Shown here piece after piece: positions 7,327-19,370 of a stretch of DNA of 64,000 bases. The position numbers were made by a program, and so were the translations under genes. The notes under the pieces are model-generated. The model saw nothing but the letters and a program-made list of their open reading frames with translations. It ran no database searches and was not told where the DNA came from. The stretch is from Kitasatospora acidiphila (lineage in GTDB: Bacteria; Actinomycetota; Actinomycetes; Streptomycetales; Streptomycetaceae): contig NZ_VIGB01000003.1 in assembly GCF_006636205.1 (NCBI RefSeq), positions 4,640,501 through 4,704,500 on the forward strand, given 5' to 3'. How positions within the stretch are numbered: the stretch's first letter is position 1; each line of letters starts with the position of its first letter.

Positions 7327-10300
7327 ATGAGATCCGCCAGTATGCCGCCCTCGGAGGGGAACGAGCCGGTCGAGCTCAGCGCTCAGGCATCCGGCGATGC
7401 TCGTGTCTATCAAGCGGGCAGAGACCAGATCATCTCGGAGGGAGACGCCCACCACTACTACCAGGACGGTGTGCGTCATGCGCACCAGGTGGAGGCGAGT
7501 TCCTGGGAGGGGGACTGCCCGTACCCGGGACTCGCCGCGTTCGGGCCGGAGCAGTCGCAGTGGTTCTTCGGGCGGGACGAGTTGACCTCGCAGCTGATCG
7601 CCCGGCTCGACGAACGCGTTGACCGGGGCGGCCCGTTGGCTGTGGTGGCGCCGTCGGGGGCGGGGAAGTCGTCGCTGCTGAGGGCGGGGGTACTGCCGGC
7701 GATCGGCCGCGGCTCGCTGCCGGCGGCAGGCTCGTCGCGGTGGCCGTGCCTGTTGTTCACCCCAACGGCCCATCCACTCACGGCGTTGGCGGATCAACTG
7801 GCGCCACTGACCGGAGACAGTGCAGAGCAACTGCTCGCGATCCTGCGGGCCGGGCCGGACGCTGGCGCTGAGCACCTGCGGACTTCGCTGGCCGCCGAAG
7901 GCGAAGCGACGTCGCGCATCGTGATGGTCGTGGACCAGGCCGAGGAGCTGTTCACGCTGTGCCTCGACGGCCAGGAGCGAAGCGCCTTCCTGGACGTGGT
8001 CGCCCGGCTGGCCGAGGCGCGGCCAGGCGGCAGTGGCCCGAGCGCGCTGGTCGTGTACGGGCTGCGGTCCGACTTCTACACCCAGTGCGTCGCCTACCCT
8101 CAGCTCCAGACGGTCCTGCAGGACGGGCAAGTCCTGGTCGGCGCACTGTCCGAGAGCGGGGTCCGGGAGGCGATCCTCTTTCCGGCCCGGGCCGTGCGGC
8201 TACGGGTCGAGCCGGGTCTGGTGGACCTGTTGCTGCGCGATCTCGGCACACCGGTCAACGGCGCCCTGGCGGGCGGTCGTCGGCCTGGACAGGAGAGCTA
8301 CGAGGCGGGGCGGCTTCCACTGCTCGCGCACGCCCTGCGGACGACCTGGCAGAACCGGCACGGCGCCACCCTCACGGTCGACGGTTACCGCGCCACCGGC
8401 GGCATTCCGCACGCCGTGGCTACCACCGCCGAGCGCGTCTTCGAACACCTCGGCCCCGAGGCCCAGCAGGCGGCCCGACTGGTCTTCCTGAGGCTGGTCC
8501 GGCTCGGCCAGGACACCGAGGACACCCGCCGCCGCATGCCTGCCGCCCGCCTGGGCGCAGGCCCTGACGGGGCTGGCCCCGTGGCCGCGGTCGTGGACGC
8601 GTTCGCCCGGGCCCGGCTGCTGACCAGGGAGCGGGAAACGATCGAGATCACCCACGAGGCGTTGTTGCACGCCTGGCCGCGGCTGTCCGGGTGGATCGAG
8701 GCGGACCGCGTCGGCAACCTCGTCCGCCAACAGCTCGACGAGGCCGCCGCGGACTGGATCCGCGATCGCCGGGACCCCGGCCTGCTGTACCGCGGCAGCC
8801 GCCTGGCGGAGGCCCGCACGTGGGCCGCCGCCGTGCACGACGGGCCGGCCAGCCCCGAAGCCCAGTCGTTCCTCGCCACCTCCCTGGCGCAGGAACGCCG
8901 CGCCACCGTCCGGCGCCGACTGGTGGTCACCGTGCTGTCCCTGCTGCTCGTCATCGCCTCCCTGGCCGCCGTGGCGGTCTTCCAGGAGAGCCGCACTGTG
9001 CGCGCCCAGCGAAATACCGCCATCTTCGAACAGCTCACCGCCGAGGCCGATCAGCTCCGCGGAACCGACCAGCCCCTGGCGGCCCAACTCGACCTCGCCG
9101 CCTACCGGATGCGCCCCGACGACCCGAGTGTCCGCACCAACCTCTTCAGTGACGCGAACGCGGGCCCGGTGACGACCCTGACCGGACACACCGGTCCGGT
9201 GGACGGGGTGGCGTTCAGCCCGGACGGCCACACCCTCGCCAGCGCGGGCGAGGACAAGACCATCCGGCTGTGGGACGTCACCGACCCCGACCACCCCAGG
9301 CCCCGGAGCGGACCCCTCACCGGCGCCGCGGTTGGCGTCGCCGTGCTGGCGTTCAGCCCCGACAGCCACACGCTCGCTGGCGTCAGCCGCGACAACACCA
9401 TCCGACTGTGGGACGTCACCGACCCCGACCATCCTGAGTCCCGCGGCCAGATCGTCATCCACAATGACGCCATCGTCACGCCGTTGGCGTTCAGCCCCGA
9501 CAGCAGAATGCTTGTCACCGACGGCACCGACTCCACGGTCCAGCTGTGGGACGTCACCGACCCCAACCATCCGGTCGAGATCGGGCAGCCAATCACCGGC
9601 CACACGAAGGTCGTCTACTCAGCGGCGTTCATCGACCAGCACACCCTCGTAACAGTCGGCAAGGACCGCACCGTCCTGTGGTGGGACATCACCGACCGGA
9701 ACCATCCGACGCCCAGCGGGCGGCTGCCCCTCAATCTGTCCGGCCCCCTCTGGGCGCCACAGTTCAGTCCCGACGGCCACCTCCTCGCCATCGCGACGAG
9801 CGGGTCCGTCCAGCTGTGGAACATCGCCGACCCGAAGCACCCCACGTCCGTGGGGCAGCCGCTTCCCGCTTCGAGTGACTACATCAACTCCCTCGCCTTC
9901 AGCCCCGATGAGCACTTCCTCGCCGCCAGCGGCAGTGATCCAACGGTCTGGCTCTGGAACACCACCGACCCCGAGCACACGGATGTCGTCGACCACCCGC
10001 CGACCGGCCATAGCGGGGCAGTCTCCGCAGTGGCTCTCAGCCCGGGCGGCCAGGTCATCGCCACCGCAGGCAGCGACGGAACCGTCCGGCTGTTGCAGCA
10101 GCCACCGTCCCGTCTGCTCGGCCACACCGGAAAGGTGTACGACGTGGCCTTCAGTCCCGATGGCCACCTGCTTGCCAGCGCCAGTACTGACGGCACACTC
10201 CGCTTGTGGAACACTACCGACCCCGAGCACCCGCAACCCGTCGGCCAGCCGCTTGACCCGAAGAGCGGGCAGCTCTATGCGGTGGCGTTCAGCCCCAAGG

Positions 10301-11153
10301 GCACACCCTCGTCAGTGGCGGAAGCACGGTCCGCTTGTGGGACGTCACCGACCCCACCAAGCCGCAGCAGATCGGTCAGCCGCTCACCGGGCCCACCACC
10401 CCGGTCAACTACGTCGCTTTCAGCCCCAACGGGTCCACCCTGGTGATCGGCGGCAGTGCCGACGCGAGCACCTACCTGTGGGATGTCACCGACCCCAACC
10501 AGCCGAGATCGCTGGGGCACGTGTCGAGCATCACGTCGGACATCATCACCGCGGTGGCCTTCAGTCCGGACGGCAAGACGCTCGCCACCAGCGACGTGTC
10601 CGAATCCACCGCGCTGTGGGACGTCAGCGACCCCACCAAGATCAGGTTCCTGAACTGGAAGCGGAGCAGCCAGAGTGGCGTGATCGACTTCGAGGTGTTC
10701 AGCCCCGACTCCCATACCTTGGCCACTGGCAGCTCGGACGGCAGCGTCCAGCTGTTGAACACGGCCGACCTCGATCCCCCGACGACCATCGGCCAGCCGT
10801 TGCGGGGTGCCAGCGGTTCGATCACCTCGATCGCATTCAGCCCCGACGGCCACACACTCGTCGTCGCGAGCGCCGACCACACCATCCGACTGTGGGACGT
10901 CACCGTCCTCGCACGGCCCACGGTGATCGGCCAGCCGCTCACCGGTCACACCGACATCGTGGAGTCCGTCGCCGTCGGGCCCGGTACACAGAGCCTGACG
11001 ATCGCCAGCTCCAGCGACGACAAGACCATCCGGCTCTGGACACTGGACGTGCAGCAGGCGATCCAACAGATCTGCGCCACCTCCAGCGACTTCCTGACGG
11101 GTCAGCTGCACCAGCGCGCCCCGATCCTGCCAGGTGGCCCACCATGTCGCTGA
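7327..11153 (+). CDS. STAND NTPase-TM-WD40 protein (frameshifted near 10300)
   Basis: It reads as one gene of about 1275 codons if one base is restored in the G run at 10299-10301; after it, frame +2 resumes in phase with the WD repeats. Order: N-terminal motif ARVYQAGRDQII (about 26-37); nSTAND1-type NTPase with FFGRDEL, Walker A APSGAGKSSLL and Walker B IVMVVDQAEELF; winged-helix/helical part (ITHEALLHAWPRL); one TM helix (VVTVLSLLLVIASLAAVAVF); then about a dozen WD40 blades (GHTLASAGEDKTIRLWDV type). STAND-WD40 proteins are sensor-switch ATPases used in signalling and phage defence. The shared N-terminal motif links it to the convergent gene at 11400-11837. Either start, 7327 or 7342, is possible. 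Confidence 0.82.
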
Positions 11154-11399
11154 CGGATGATCACCTGCCAGTGATTGCGGTCCCCAGCAGCCCGAGGACA
11201 TGGGCACTCCTCCACCGCCGGCCCGGCTGTCCGCCGGACCCCGGTCGTCCCGTCCTCGAAGTGGACGATCAGATCCCGCTCCGCAACGAACTGGCAGCCC
11301 GACGCGATGGTGACCCGTGAGTCGCCACTTGCTCCGGCCCGTATCGAGGCATGGGGCTCGGCCGGGCGTTCCGTCGCCGGTGACTCCTCCTCCGGGAGG

Positions 11400-11837
11400 T
11401 CATCGATCGCCGCGCTCGGTGATGTGCTGGTCCCGGCCCGCCTGGTACACCCGACCGTGTCCGGATGCCTTCGCGTGCATCTCGATCGGCGTGGCCCGGC
11501 TGCCCTCGGCCGCGGTCTCGCGGGCCCGGAGGTCCTCCTCGACCAAGCGCCGCAGCTCCGCCGCGAGCCAGGGTTCAGCGGCCAGCAAGGTGCTCAGCCG
11601 CTGACGCCAGTCATCTTCCAGCGCTCGAACGACCTGATCGTCGTCCGCGTCCTGAGCGGCTATCACCATCGATCGCTGGGCGACCAGTTCGGCCTCCACC
11701 GCACCGGCGAGGTCCGGATGTACGCGCCGCCATAACGACCCCATCGCCGTCTTGACCTGCTCCCACCCGTCCGTTGCCAGCAGCGTCACCACCGTGGTGG
11801 CTGCGGACGAGGCCAGGGTCACGAACTCCGAGTCCAT
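11400..11837 (-). CDS. Small helical protein with C-terminal YQAGRDQ motif
   Basis: The product has 145 aa. The N-terminus (SSAATTVVTLLATDGWEQVK) and helices to about residue 110 match a small-protein type common in Streptomyces. The C-terminal end HAKASGHGRVYQAGRDQHI repeats the motif at the N-terminus of the STAND protein at 7327 (QASGDARVYQAGRDQII). Shared short motifs between an NLR-like protein and a neighbouring small protein are the hallmark of bacterial amyloid signalling pairs. The short motif at the C-terminus fits the effector/adaptor side, but that role is inference. The gene converges on the STAND gene with a 246-bp gap in which I see nothing definite. Confidence 0.62.
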   Translation of the reverse strand: MDSEFVTLASSAATTVVTLLATDGWEQVKTAMGSLWRRVHPDLAGAVEAELVAQRSMVIAAQDADDDQVVRALEDDWRQRLSTLLAAEPWLAAELRRLVEEDLRARETAAEGSRATPIEMHAKASGHGRVYQAGRDQHITERGDR

Positions 11838-11956
11838 CTGCTCTCCAGATTCGCGCAGTTGTGCCCAACTCTAGGCAGTGCTTCGCCACGCAGTGGCAGA
11901 GATCCGAAAGATCCGCGGTACGAACGAGCGGTACGTGTATGCGCGCACGTTCCTCA

Positions 11957-11988
11957 GTCGAGGCGGCCGGCCGTACGGCCGGCCGCCT
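11957..11988. repeat. Perfect 32-bp palindrome
   Basis: The two 16-base arms are exact reverse complements without a loop, rich in GGCCGGCC. It lies between the starts/ends of two leftward genes and next to a second long hairpin (12035-12083). It could be a bidirectional terminator stem or a binding site; there is no T run. Confidence 0.7.
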
Positions 11989-12034
11989 CGCGGTAACGGC
12001 CGGAGCGCCGACTCCTCGCTGCCCTGTGGGGAGG

Positions 12035-12083
12035 CCGCCGAGCCAGTCCGGCCCGAGGAGGCCGGGCCGGACTGGCTCGGCGG
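12035..12083 (-). terminator. 20-bp perfect stem-loop after 12086-12652
   Basis: Arms 12035-12054 and 12064-12083 are perfectly complementary with a 9-nt loop. The hairpin starts 2 nt beyond the stop of the leftward membrane-protein gene. Its position and strength suit a terminator of the T-less type common in Streptomyces. Confidence 0.7.
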
Positions 12084-12085
12084 TG

Positions 12086-12652
12086 TCAGTGCGACCAGTA
12101 GGGGTCGTCGAATATCGCGCACGAGGCGGCGTAGTTCTGCGGCCCCTGGGCGAACCCGCCCTCCATGTTGTTGTCGCTGGTGTCGGTGACATCGCTGATG
12201 GTGGCCTCCACGTCGGCGCAACCCTCCCCATCCACTATGAACCTAAGAGTGAACCCCGAGCCGTCCACCTTTACGGACCAGCCTTCAGTCTGGACCGCGT
12301 ATCCCTTGGCGGACCAGAGCGCCCGGACAATGTCGAGTGCCTCGTGATCCCGCTCCGAGGCGATCCGGACTCGGGCCGCCTGATCGGCGATCATCACCGC
12401 CCGGCCCGTCTTCTTGCAGCCGGACGTGCCGCAGAAGCCCGTCAACTCCGGTTCGGTGTAGTAGCTGGCCTCGGCCCACTGGAGCCCCGGGTGGAAGGCT
12501 TCCGCGAGATCGGTGAGCTCGGTCTCGATCTGGTGGTGTGCCTGCTCGACCGGCATGGTGGGCTTGTCGGGCTCCGGCCAGACGTACCAGCCGACCAGGA
12601 GCGCCAGCAGTACCCCCGGCACGGTCATGCGCCATACCGCGGCCCTCACCAC
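12086..12652 (-). CDS. Membrane-anchored hypothetical protein
   Basis: The product is up to 188 aa with an N-terminal hydrophobic helix (VPGVLLALLVGWYVW) followed by a predicted extracellular part; there is no lipobox. Two cysteines in FCGTSGCKK could form a disulphide, with a further pair later (GCADV, SCAIF). I do not recognise the family. The GTG start at 12652 overlaps the stop of the DUF1023 gene by 7 nt, so the two are coupled; an ATG at 12628 is an alternative. It is probably a partner of the DUF1023 hydrolase in a cell-surface function. Confidence 0.65.
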   Translation of the reverse strand: MVRAAVWRMTVPGVLLALLVGWYVWPEPDKPTMPVEQAHHQIETELTDLAEAFHPGLQWAEASYYTEPELTGFCGTSGCKKTGRAVMIADQAARVRIASERDHEALDIVRALWSAKGYAVQTEGWSVKVDGSGFTLRFIVDGEGCADVEATISDVTDTSDNNMEGGFAQGPQNYAASCAIFDDPYWSH

Positions 12653-14367
12653 GGAGCTTCCCGGGTGATCGTGTTCCCGTGGCCGCTCACGATCTTCCCG
12701 ACGTTGGAGAGTGAGTCGCCGCCCTTGTGGTCCTTGCCGAAGTAGTTGTCATGGGAGTCGGTGGTTGACCCGTCGGCCACCGAGAAGCGCTCCGCGCCGA
12801 AGTCTTGGCTTGCCGGGTCCGTGCCGAACCACGACCCGGTGTAGTCAGGCCCAGCAACCCCCTGCCCGACGGCCGGCGGCAGCTCGACGGGATCATTTTT
12901 GGCCGTGCCGACGTACACGTGATCCGCACCGACCCCGAGCTGCGATGCCTTGTCCACCCCGACGCCCGGGCTGCCGACCAGCACGATGTCGTCGACGGGG
13001 AGGCCACCGGGCTGCTGGGTCGCTTTCCCGACCACCAGGGAGCCGTAGCTGTGCCCTATCGCGGTCATGTGTGCTGGCGTGCCCTGGTGGGTGTCCCGGA
13101 GTCCGGTGAGGAACTTGTCGTACGCGGGCCCGGCCTGGTCTGCCCGCTCCTCCGTGAGCACCGAGGTGCCGTCCAACTGAGGGGCGTCGTACCCCAGCCA
13201 GAACACCGACGCGACGCTCGGCGTGTCGTGGTTGCCCCTCGCACTCTGCACTGCGGAGTCGTAGATGCTCTTCGCCGTCATGGCATCGCCCGCTCCGACG
13301 CCGGCCAGGCTGCTGTTCAGCCCGGGCACCAACGACGAGACGTTCCGGGCCGTGTCCGGGTCGCCCCAGGACAGGATCGCGCGGCCCTGCCCCTGGTCAC
13401 CGATCCCCAGCAACAGCAGCGGCGGGTAGGAGCCCGGCCCGCCACCGCCGGGCAGTTTGCCGTCGAGCCGGTCCTGAATGGTCTGGAAGCCGGAGAGCTG
13501 CTCCGTCAGGGCGTCGTGCTTCGTCTGCCATGCGGTGTACTGCGGGTTCTGGATCCCGCGGGCGGCGTTGTACGGTCCGGTGAACTGCGGCGGCTGCGGG
13601 CCGAGGCCGGTGAGCTGGGTCTGGCGGTCCTGGATCAGGTTCTTCAGGTTGATGCGGTTGGCCTGGTCCCGGTCGGCGGAGGGGATGCCGTCGAGGTTGC
13701 CGATGTCCTGCGGGCGGTTGTTGATCAGGTCGTGCTGCTCCTGGGGCGTCAGGCTGTCCCACCAGGCCTTGACCTGCTTCGGGTCACTGCCCTTCGCGGG
13801 GATGTTCTCCCGGTTGTTCTCGGTCTGCTGGTCCGCCCCCGAGGTGGCGGTGTCCAGGCCCTTGCCGCTGGTGGCGTTGTCGGTGAAGTGCTTCAGCCGC
13901 GAGGAGATCAACTGGTCGGCCTGGGCAGCTTCGGAGAGCGCCGCACTGACCCGGCCGCCGATGTCGGCGGCCTTGACGTCCGCCTGGTCGCCCGCGTAGG
14001 TCGGCGACGACTTGTCCTTGTCCCAGGTCATGCTGCCATCGGGGTTGACGGTGATCTTCGCGGCCTGGGCGTCGTCCAGTGCCTGGATGAGCTTCGCCTG
14101 GGCCAGCGCGAACGACTTCTCCGCGTCGTCCAGGGTCGAGCTGATCAGGTTCAGCTCGTCATGGGCGGCCTGCAGCTTGCTGTTGAAGGCGGTGAGGTCA
14201 CCGTGCACCTGCACGGCGGTGCTACCAGTCCACTCGCCCAGCGGGCTCGTCACTTGGGAACGCCAGTCGTCGATGTGATGACCGAACGAAGTCACCAGCT
14301 GCGCATAGGCGAGTTGCGCCCCCGACAGTGACACCAGGTCAGCGTTCTTGAGCGTGGCTATGTCCAT
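12646..14367 (-). CDS. DUF1023-type alpha/beta hydrolase with N-terminal helical (WXG-like) domain
   Basis: The product is about 573 aa from the ATG at 14367, which has GGAAGGTGAGC directly upstream; a start 14 codons earlier is less likely. Residues about 1-110 are long amphipathic helices with a WTGSTA element, like WXG100-type or EspA-type modules. The C-terminal half is an alpha/beta hydrolase with the nucleophile elbow IGHSYGSLV and FWLGYDAPQ upstream, the DUF1023 arrangement. No signal peptide is visible, so export, if any, may be type VII-like. A membrane protein follows, coupled. The substrate is unknown. Confidence 0.78.
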   Translation of the reverse strand: MDIATLKNADLVSLSGAQLAYAQLVTSFGHHIDDWRSQVTSPLGEWTGSTAVQVHGDLTAFNSKLQAAHDELNLISSTLDDAEKSFALAQAKLIQALDDAQAAKITVNPDGSMTWDKDKSSPTYAGDQADVKAADIGGRVSAALSEAAQADQLISSRLKHFTDNATSGKGLDTATSGADQQTENNRENIPAKGSDPKQVKAWWDSLTPQEQHDLINNRPQDIGNLDGIPSADRDQANRINLKNLIQDRQTQLTGLGPQPPQFTGPYNAARGIQNPQYTAWQTKHDALTEQLSGFQTIQDRLDGKLPGGGGPGSYPPLLLLGIGDQGQGRAILSWGDPDTARNVSSLVPGLNSSLAGVGAGDAMTAKSIYDSAVQSARGNHDTPSVASVFWLGYDAPQLDGTSVLTEERADQAGPAYDKFLTGLRDTHQGTPAHMTAIGHSYGSLVVGKATQQPGGLPVDDIVLVGSPGVGVDKASQLGVGADHVYVGTAKNDPVELPPAVGQGVAGPDYTGSWFGTDPASQDFGAERFSVADGSTTDSHDNYFGKDHKGGDSLSNVGKIVSGHGNTITREAPW

Positions 14368-14501
14368 GCTCACCTTCCCCCGTCTCTCGTCGCGATCCGT
14401 GTCCCCCACGTCGCGCCCCGTACCCTAGTCCGCCGAGTGAGTTCGTGGGCGCATAGGTCTGCAACACCTTGGTGACGAGCGACCTGGCCCCTCCGGCCCC
14501 G

Positions 14502-14852
14502 CTAGCTCGGCTCGTACACCGTCAGCCCCGCGCCCTCCAGGGCCAGTGCCGTGAGGCCGGTGTCGCTGCCCGAGGTGTGCTGCTCGCCGGTGGACCAGAG
14601 GACGCCGGTGCCCGCGGTGATGGGGTGGGGGACGCCGTCGGGGCCGCTGACCCAGCCCTCGCCGGCGATGGCCAGGAAGAGCTGGTCGCAGGGGGCCGGG
14701 TGGGTGCCGATCGCGCCGCCGGGCTCGATGGTCAGGCAGGTCAGGTGGACCGCGCCGTCCTCGCTGCCGATGGCGACCCGGGTGGCGTGGGCGCCGGTGC
14801 TGGCGTAGCGGGCGATCAGCCGCTCGGCGCGGTCGAAGGTGAAGAACTGCAA
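14502..14852 (-). CDS. Cupin-domain protein
   Basis: The 116-aa product fits a single cupin barrel: VHLTCLTIEPGGAIGTHPAPCDQLFLAIAGEGWV and a later strand with STGEQHTSGSD supply the usual His/Glu-type metal positions, though the first motif has only one clear His. Small Streptomyces cupins of this size bind small ligands or act as sugar/metal-binding enzymes; no pathway can be named. It is a single gene between the DUF1023 operon and ybjN-like gene, separated from the latter by a strong hairpin. Confidence 0.75.
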   Translation of the reverse strand: MQFFTFDRAERLIARYASTGAHATRVAIGSEDGAVHLTCLTIEPGGAIGTHPAPCDQLFLAIAGEGWVSGPDGVPHPITAGTGVLWSTGEQHTSGSDTGLTALALEGAGLTVYEPS

Positions 14853-14874
14853 GGGCGGTCCCGGGGGAGACGGA

Positions 14875-14911
14875 CCTGGCCCGGCCCGCTGGGAGGGCGG
14901 GCCGGGCCAGG
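14875..14911 (-). terminator. Rho-independent-type hairpin after the YbjN gene
   Basis: A 15-bp perfect stem (14875-14889 with 14897-14911) and 7-nt loop sit between the stop of the leftward YbjN-like gene and the cupin start. No T run follows, as is usual in this group. Confidence 0.75.
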
Positions 14912-14933
14912 AATCACAGGTGCGGGCGGGAGG

Positions 14934-15494
14934 TCAGTCCTCGGCCGGGCCGTCGCCGTCGCCGTCACCCTCGCCGTCGATCTCCTCGATGTCCTCCTGG
15001 AGGCCGAGGCGCTCCACGATCCACTGCTCGAAGCCGACCGCCGCCTGGGTCCAGTTGGCGGTGGTGGTGATGAAGTAGTCGATGTTGACGCCGGTGCCGA
15101 TGATCATCTGGCACTCGCCGATCAGCCGGACGACGCCGTCCTCGTGGGTGTGGGTGTAGACCTTGGGCCAGAGGGTCTCGCGGTTCCACTCGTCGATGAG
15201 GTCGAGGATCTCGCCCTTCTGCTCCAGCGTGTACGGCCGGTCGTAGAAGGCGCGGACCGCGAAGAGCTCCTTCTGGTCGCCGCGGAACATGTAGTAGACG
15301 CGGAAGCCGTCCCACGGGGCGACGAGGTCACCCTCCTCGTCCACCACGTGCTTGAGCTGCATCTGGTCCAGCAGCTGCGTCACCAGGTTCTGGTCCGGGA
15401 CCACGATCGGCGGCGGACCGGCCGGACGGCCGCCACCGCCCGCGGGCGGCTGAGGAACGCCGAAGGACGGGATCGACGACGGGTCAATGCTCAC
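14934..15494 (-). CDS. YbjN-domain protein
   Basis: The product has 186 aa from the GTG at 15494 with GAAGGGA upstream; the longer frame to 15566 has no ribosome site. After a Pro/Gly-rich N-terminus (about 1-35), the YbjN/T3SS-chaperone-like fold is visible: NLVTQLLDQMQLKHVVDEEG, FRVYYMFRGDQKELFAVRAF, LIDEWNRETLWPKVYTH, VRLIGECQMIIGTGVNI. The C-terminal tail is acidic (GEGDGDGDG). The protein is cytosolic with an unknown partner. In streptomycetes it usually lies next to clpB, as here, which marks conserved synteny. Confidence 0.82.
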   Translation of the reverse strand: MSIDPSSIPSFGVPQPPAGGGGRPAGPPPIVVPDQNLVTQLLDQMQLKHVVDEEGDLVAPWDGFRVYYMFRGDQKELFAVRAFYDRPYTLEQKGEILDLIDEWNRETLWPKVYTHTHEDGVVRLIGECQMIIGTGVNIDYFITTTANWTQAAVGFEQWIVERLGLQEDIEEIDGEGDGDGDGPAED

Positions 15495-15691
15495 GGGGGA
15501 GGTCCCTTCAACAGTGCACGAGGGTGGCTGGTGGTGTTCGGGGCCGCCCTTCCAACTGCCTCCCATCCTGCCTCATCCGGGGCCCCGGGCACAGGCACTC
15601 AGGGCCCCAGGTCGAGGTCGGACAGCAAGATCGGCTCACCGGGTTGACGACGGCGCTCCGGGGCGGCCGCCCAGTGCGCGACCGGCACCGC

Positions 15692-18292
<2,601 letters not shown>

Positions 18293-18361
18293 GATGGGGT
18301 GCTCCTCCAGGTGCTTATCGGCTACTGCTTACTCACTGCACGGTGCTCATCAGATGCTAAG

Positions 18362-18386
18362 GCAAGTTGAGTCTAACGCGCTCATG
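18362..18386 (-). promoter_or_regulatory. HAIR-type HspR operator upstream of clpB
   Basis: On the reverse strand the site reads TGAGC-GCGTTAG-ACTCAA, matching the HspR inverted repeat CTTGAGT-N7-ACTCAAG with one arm imperfect. An extra CTTGAG half-site lies just upstream. It shares the spacer pattern with the site before dnaK. Confidence 0.8.
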
Positions 18387-18395
18387 TTTGCTGCC

Positions 18396-19300
18396 TCAAG
18401 TATGCGCGGCCTTGGATCTGGTCAGCGCCAGCAGGTCGCGGGCCGGGCCGCCCGGCCGCTGCCCGGCCGGCCAGACCGCGCGCAGCGGCCGGCGCAGATC
18501 CAGCTCGGCCACCGGCACCTCGACCAGCCGCCGGGTGGCCAGCTCGTCGGCCACCGCCAGCTCGCTCAGGCAGACCGGCCCGGCGCCGGCCAGCGCCGCC
18601 GCCTTGAGCGCGGTGGTGGAGGCCAGCTCCAGCAGCGGTTCGGCCGGCGAGCCGAGCGCCCGGTCCAGCACCTCCCGGGTGCCCGAACCCGGCTCGCGCA
18701 GCACCAGCGGGGTGCCGGCCAGCTCGGCCCGGGTGACCGGGGTGCGCCGCCTGGCCCAGGGGTGCCCGGGCGCCACCACCACGGCCAGCCGGTCGGCCCC
18801 ACCGCCACCCCGGCCAGGCCCGGCGGGGTCCGGGTGCCCTCCACGAAGCCCAAGTCCGCCTCGCCGGCCAGCACCTGCCCGGCCACCGCCTGGGAGTTGG
18901 CGGTGCGCAGCGTCACCGCGGTGTCCGGGCGGACCGCGTGCAGCGCCAGCAGCCAGCCCGGCATCAGGTACTCGGCCACGGTCAGTGAGGCCACCACCCG
19001 CAGCCGGGCGTCCCGGTCCTCGCGCAGCGCGGCGATCCCGGCGTCCAGCGCCTGGGCGGCCTCCACCACCTGGCGGGCCCACTCCACCACCAGCCGCCCG
19101 GTCGGGGTGGGCCGCGAGCCGCGCGGCGAGCGCTCCAGCAGCGGCACCCCGAGCTGCCGTTCCATGCCCTTGATCCGCGAGCTGGCGGCCGGCTGGCTGA
19201 TCCCCAGGGCCGCCGCCGCCCGCCCGACACTGCCCTGCCGGGCAACTTCGAGCAGCAGTTCCAGCGCGCCCAGTTCGGGCACCAGGGGGGAGAGGGCCAT
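18396..19300 (-). CDS. LysR-family regulator (frameshifted near 18798)
   Basis: Residues 1-170 (to about 18800) are a typical LysR HTH and effector-domain start: LGALELLLEVARQGSVGRAA, LGISQPAASSRIKGMERQLG. The continuation lies in another frame (DRLAVVVAPGHPWARR to the end AVWPAGQRP). One missing base in the C run at 18797-18800 joins the halves into about 302 codons, normal length. It is divergent from the TDT transporter gene, a standard regulator/target layout, with a 70-bp shared promoter region. Real inactivation cannot be excluded. Confidence 0.8.
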
Positions 19301-19370
19301 AGATCCAGGTTATGTCCCCATAGGTCCATGGCGGCTACCGGCGCGGGCTCGGCGGGCCGAGGGTGGAGTC

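Noticed and set aside
8200..9603. 467-codon open frame on the - strand
   Set aside because: Antisense of the STAND-WD40 gene; the repetitive Val/Gly/Asp sequence reflects the WD repeats read backwards.
12805..14331. 508-codon open frame on the + strand
   Set aside because: Antisense of the DUF1023 hydrolase gene, whose GHSYG and helical domain are convincing.
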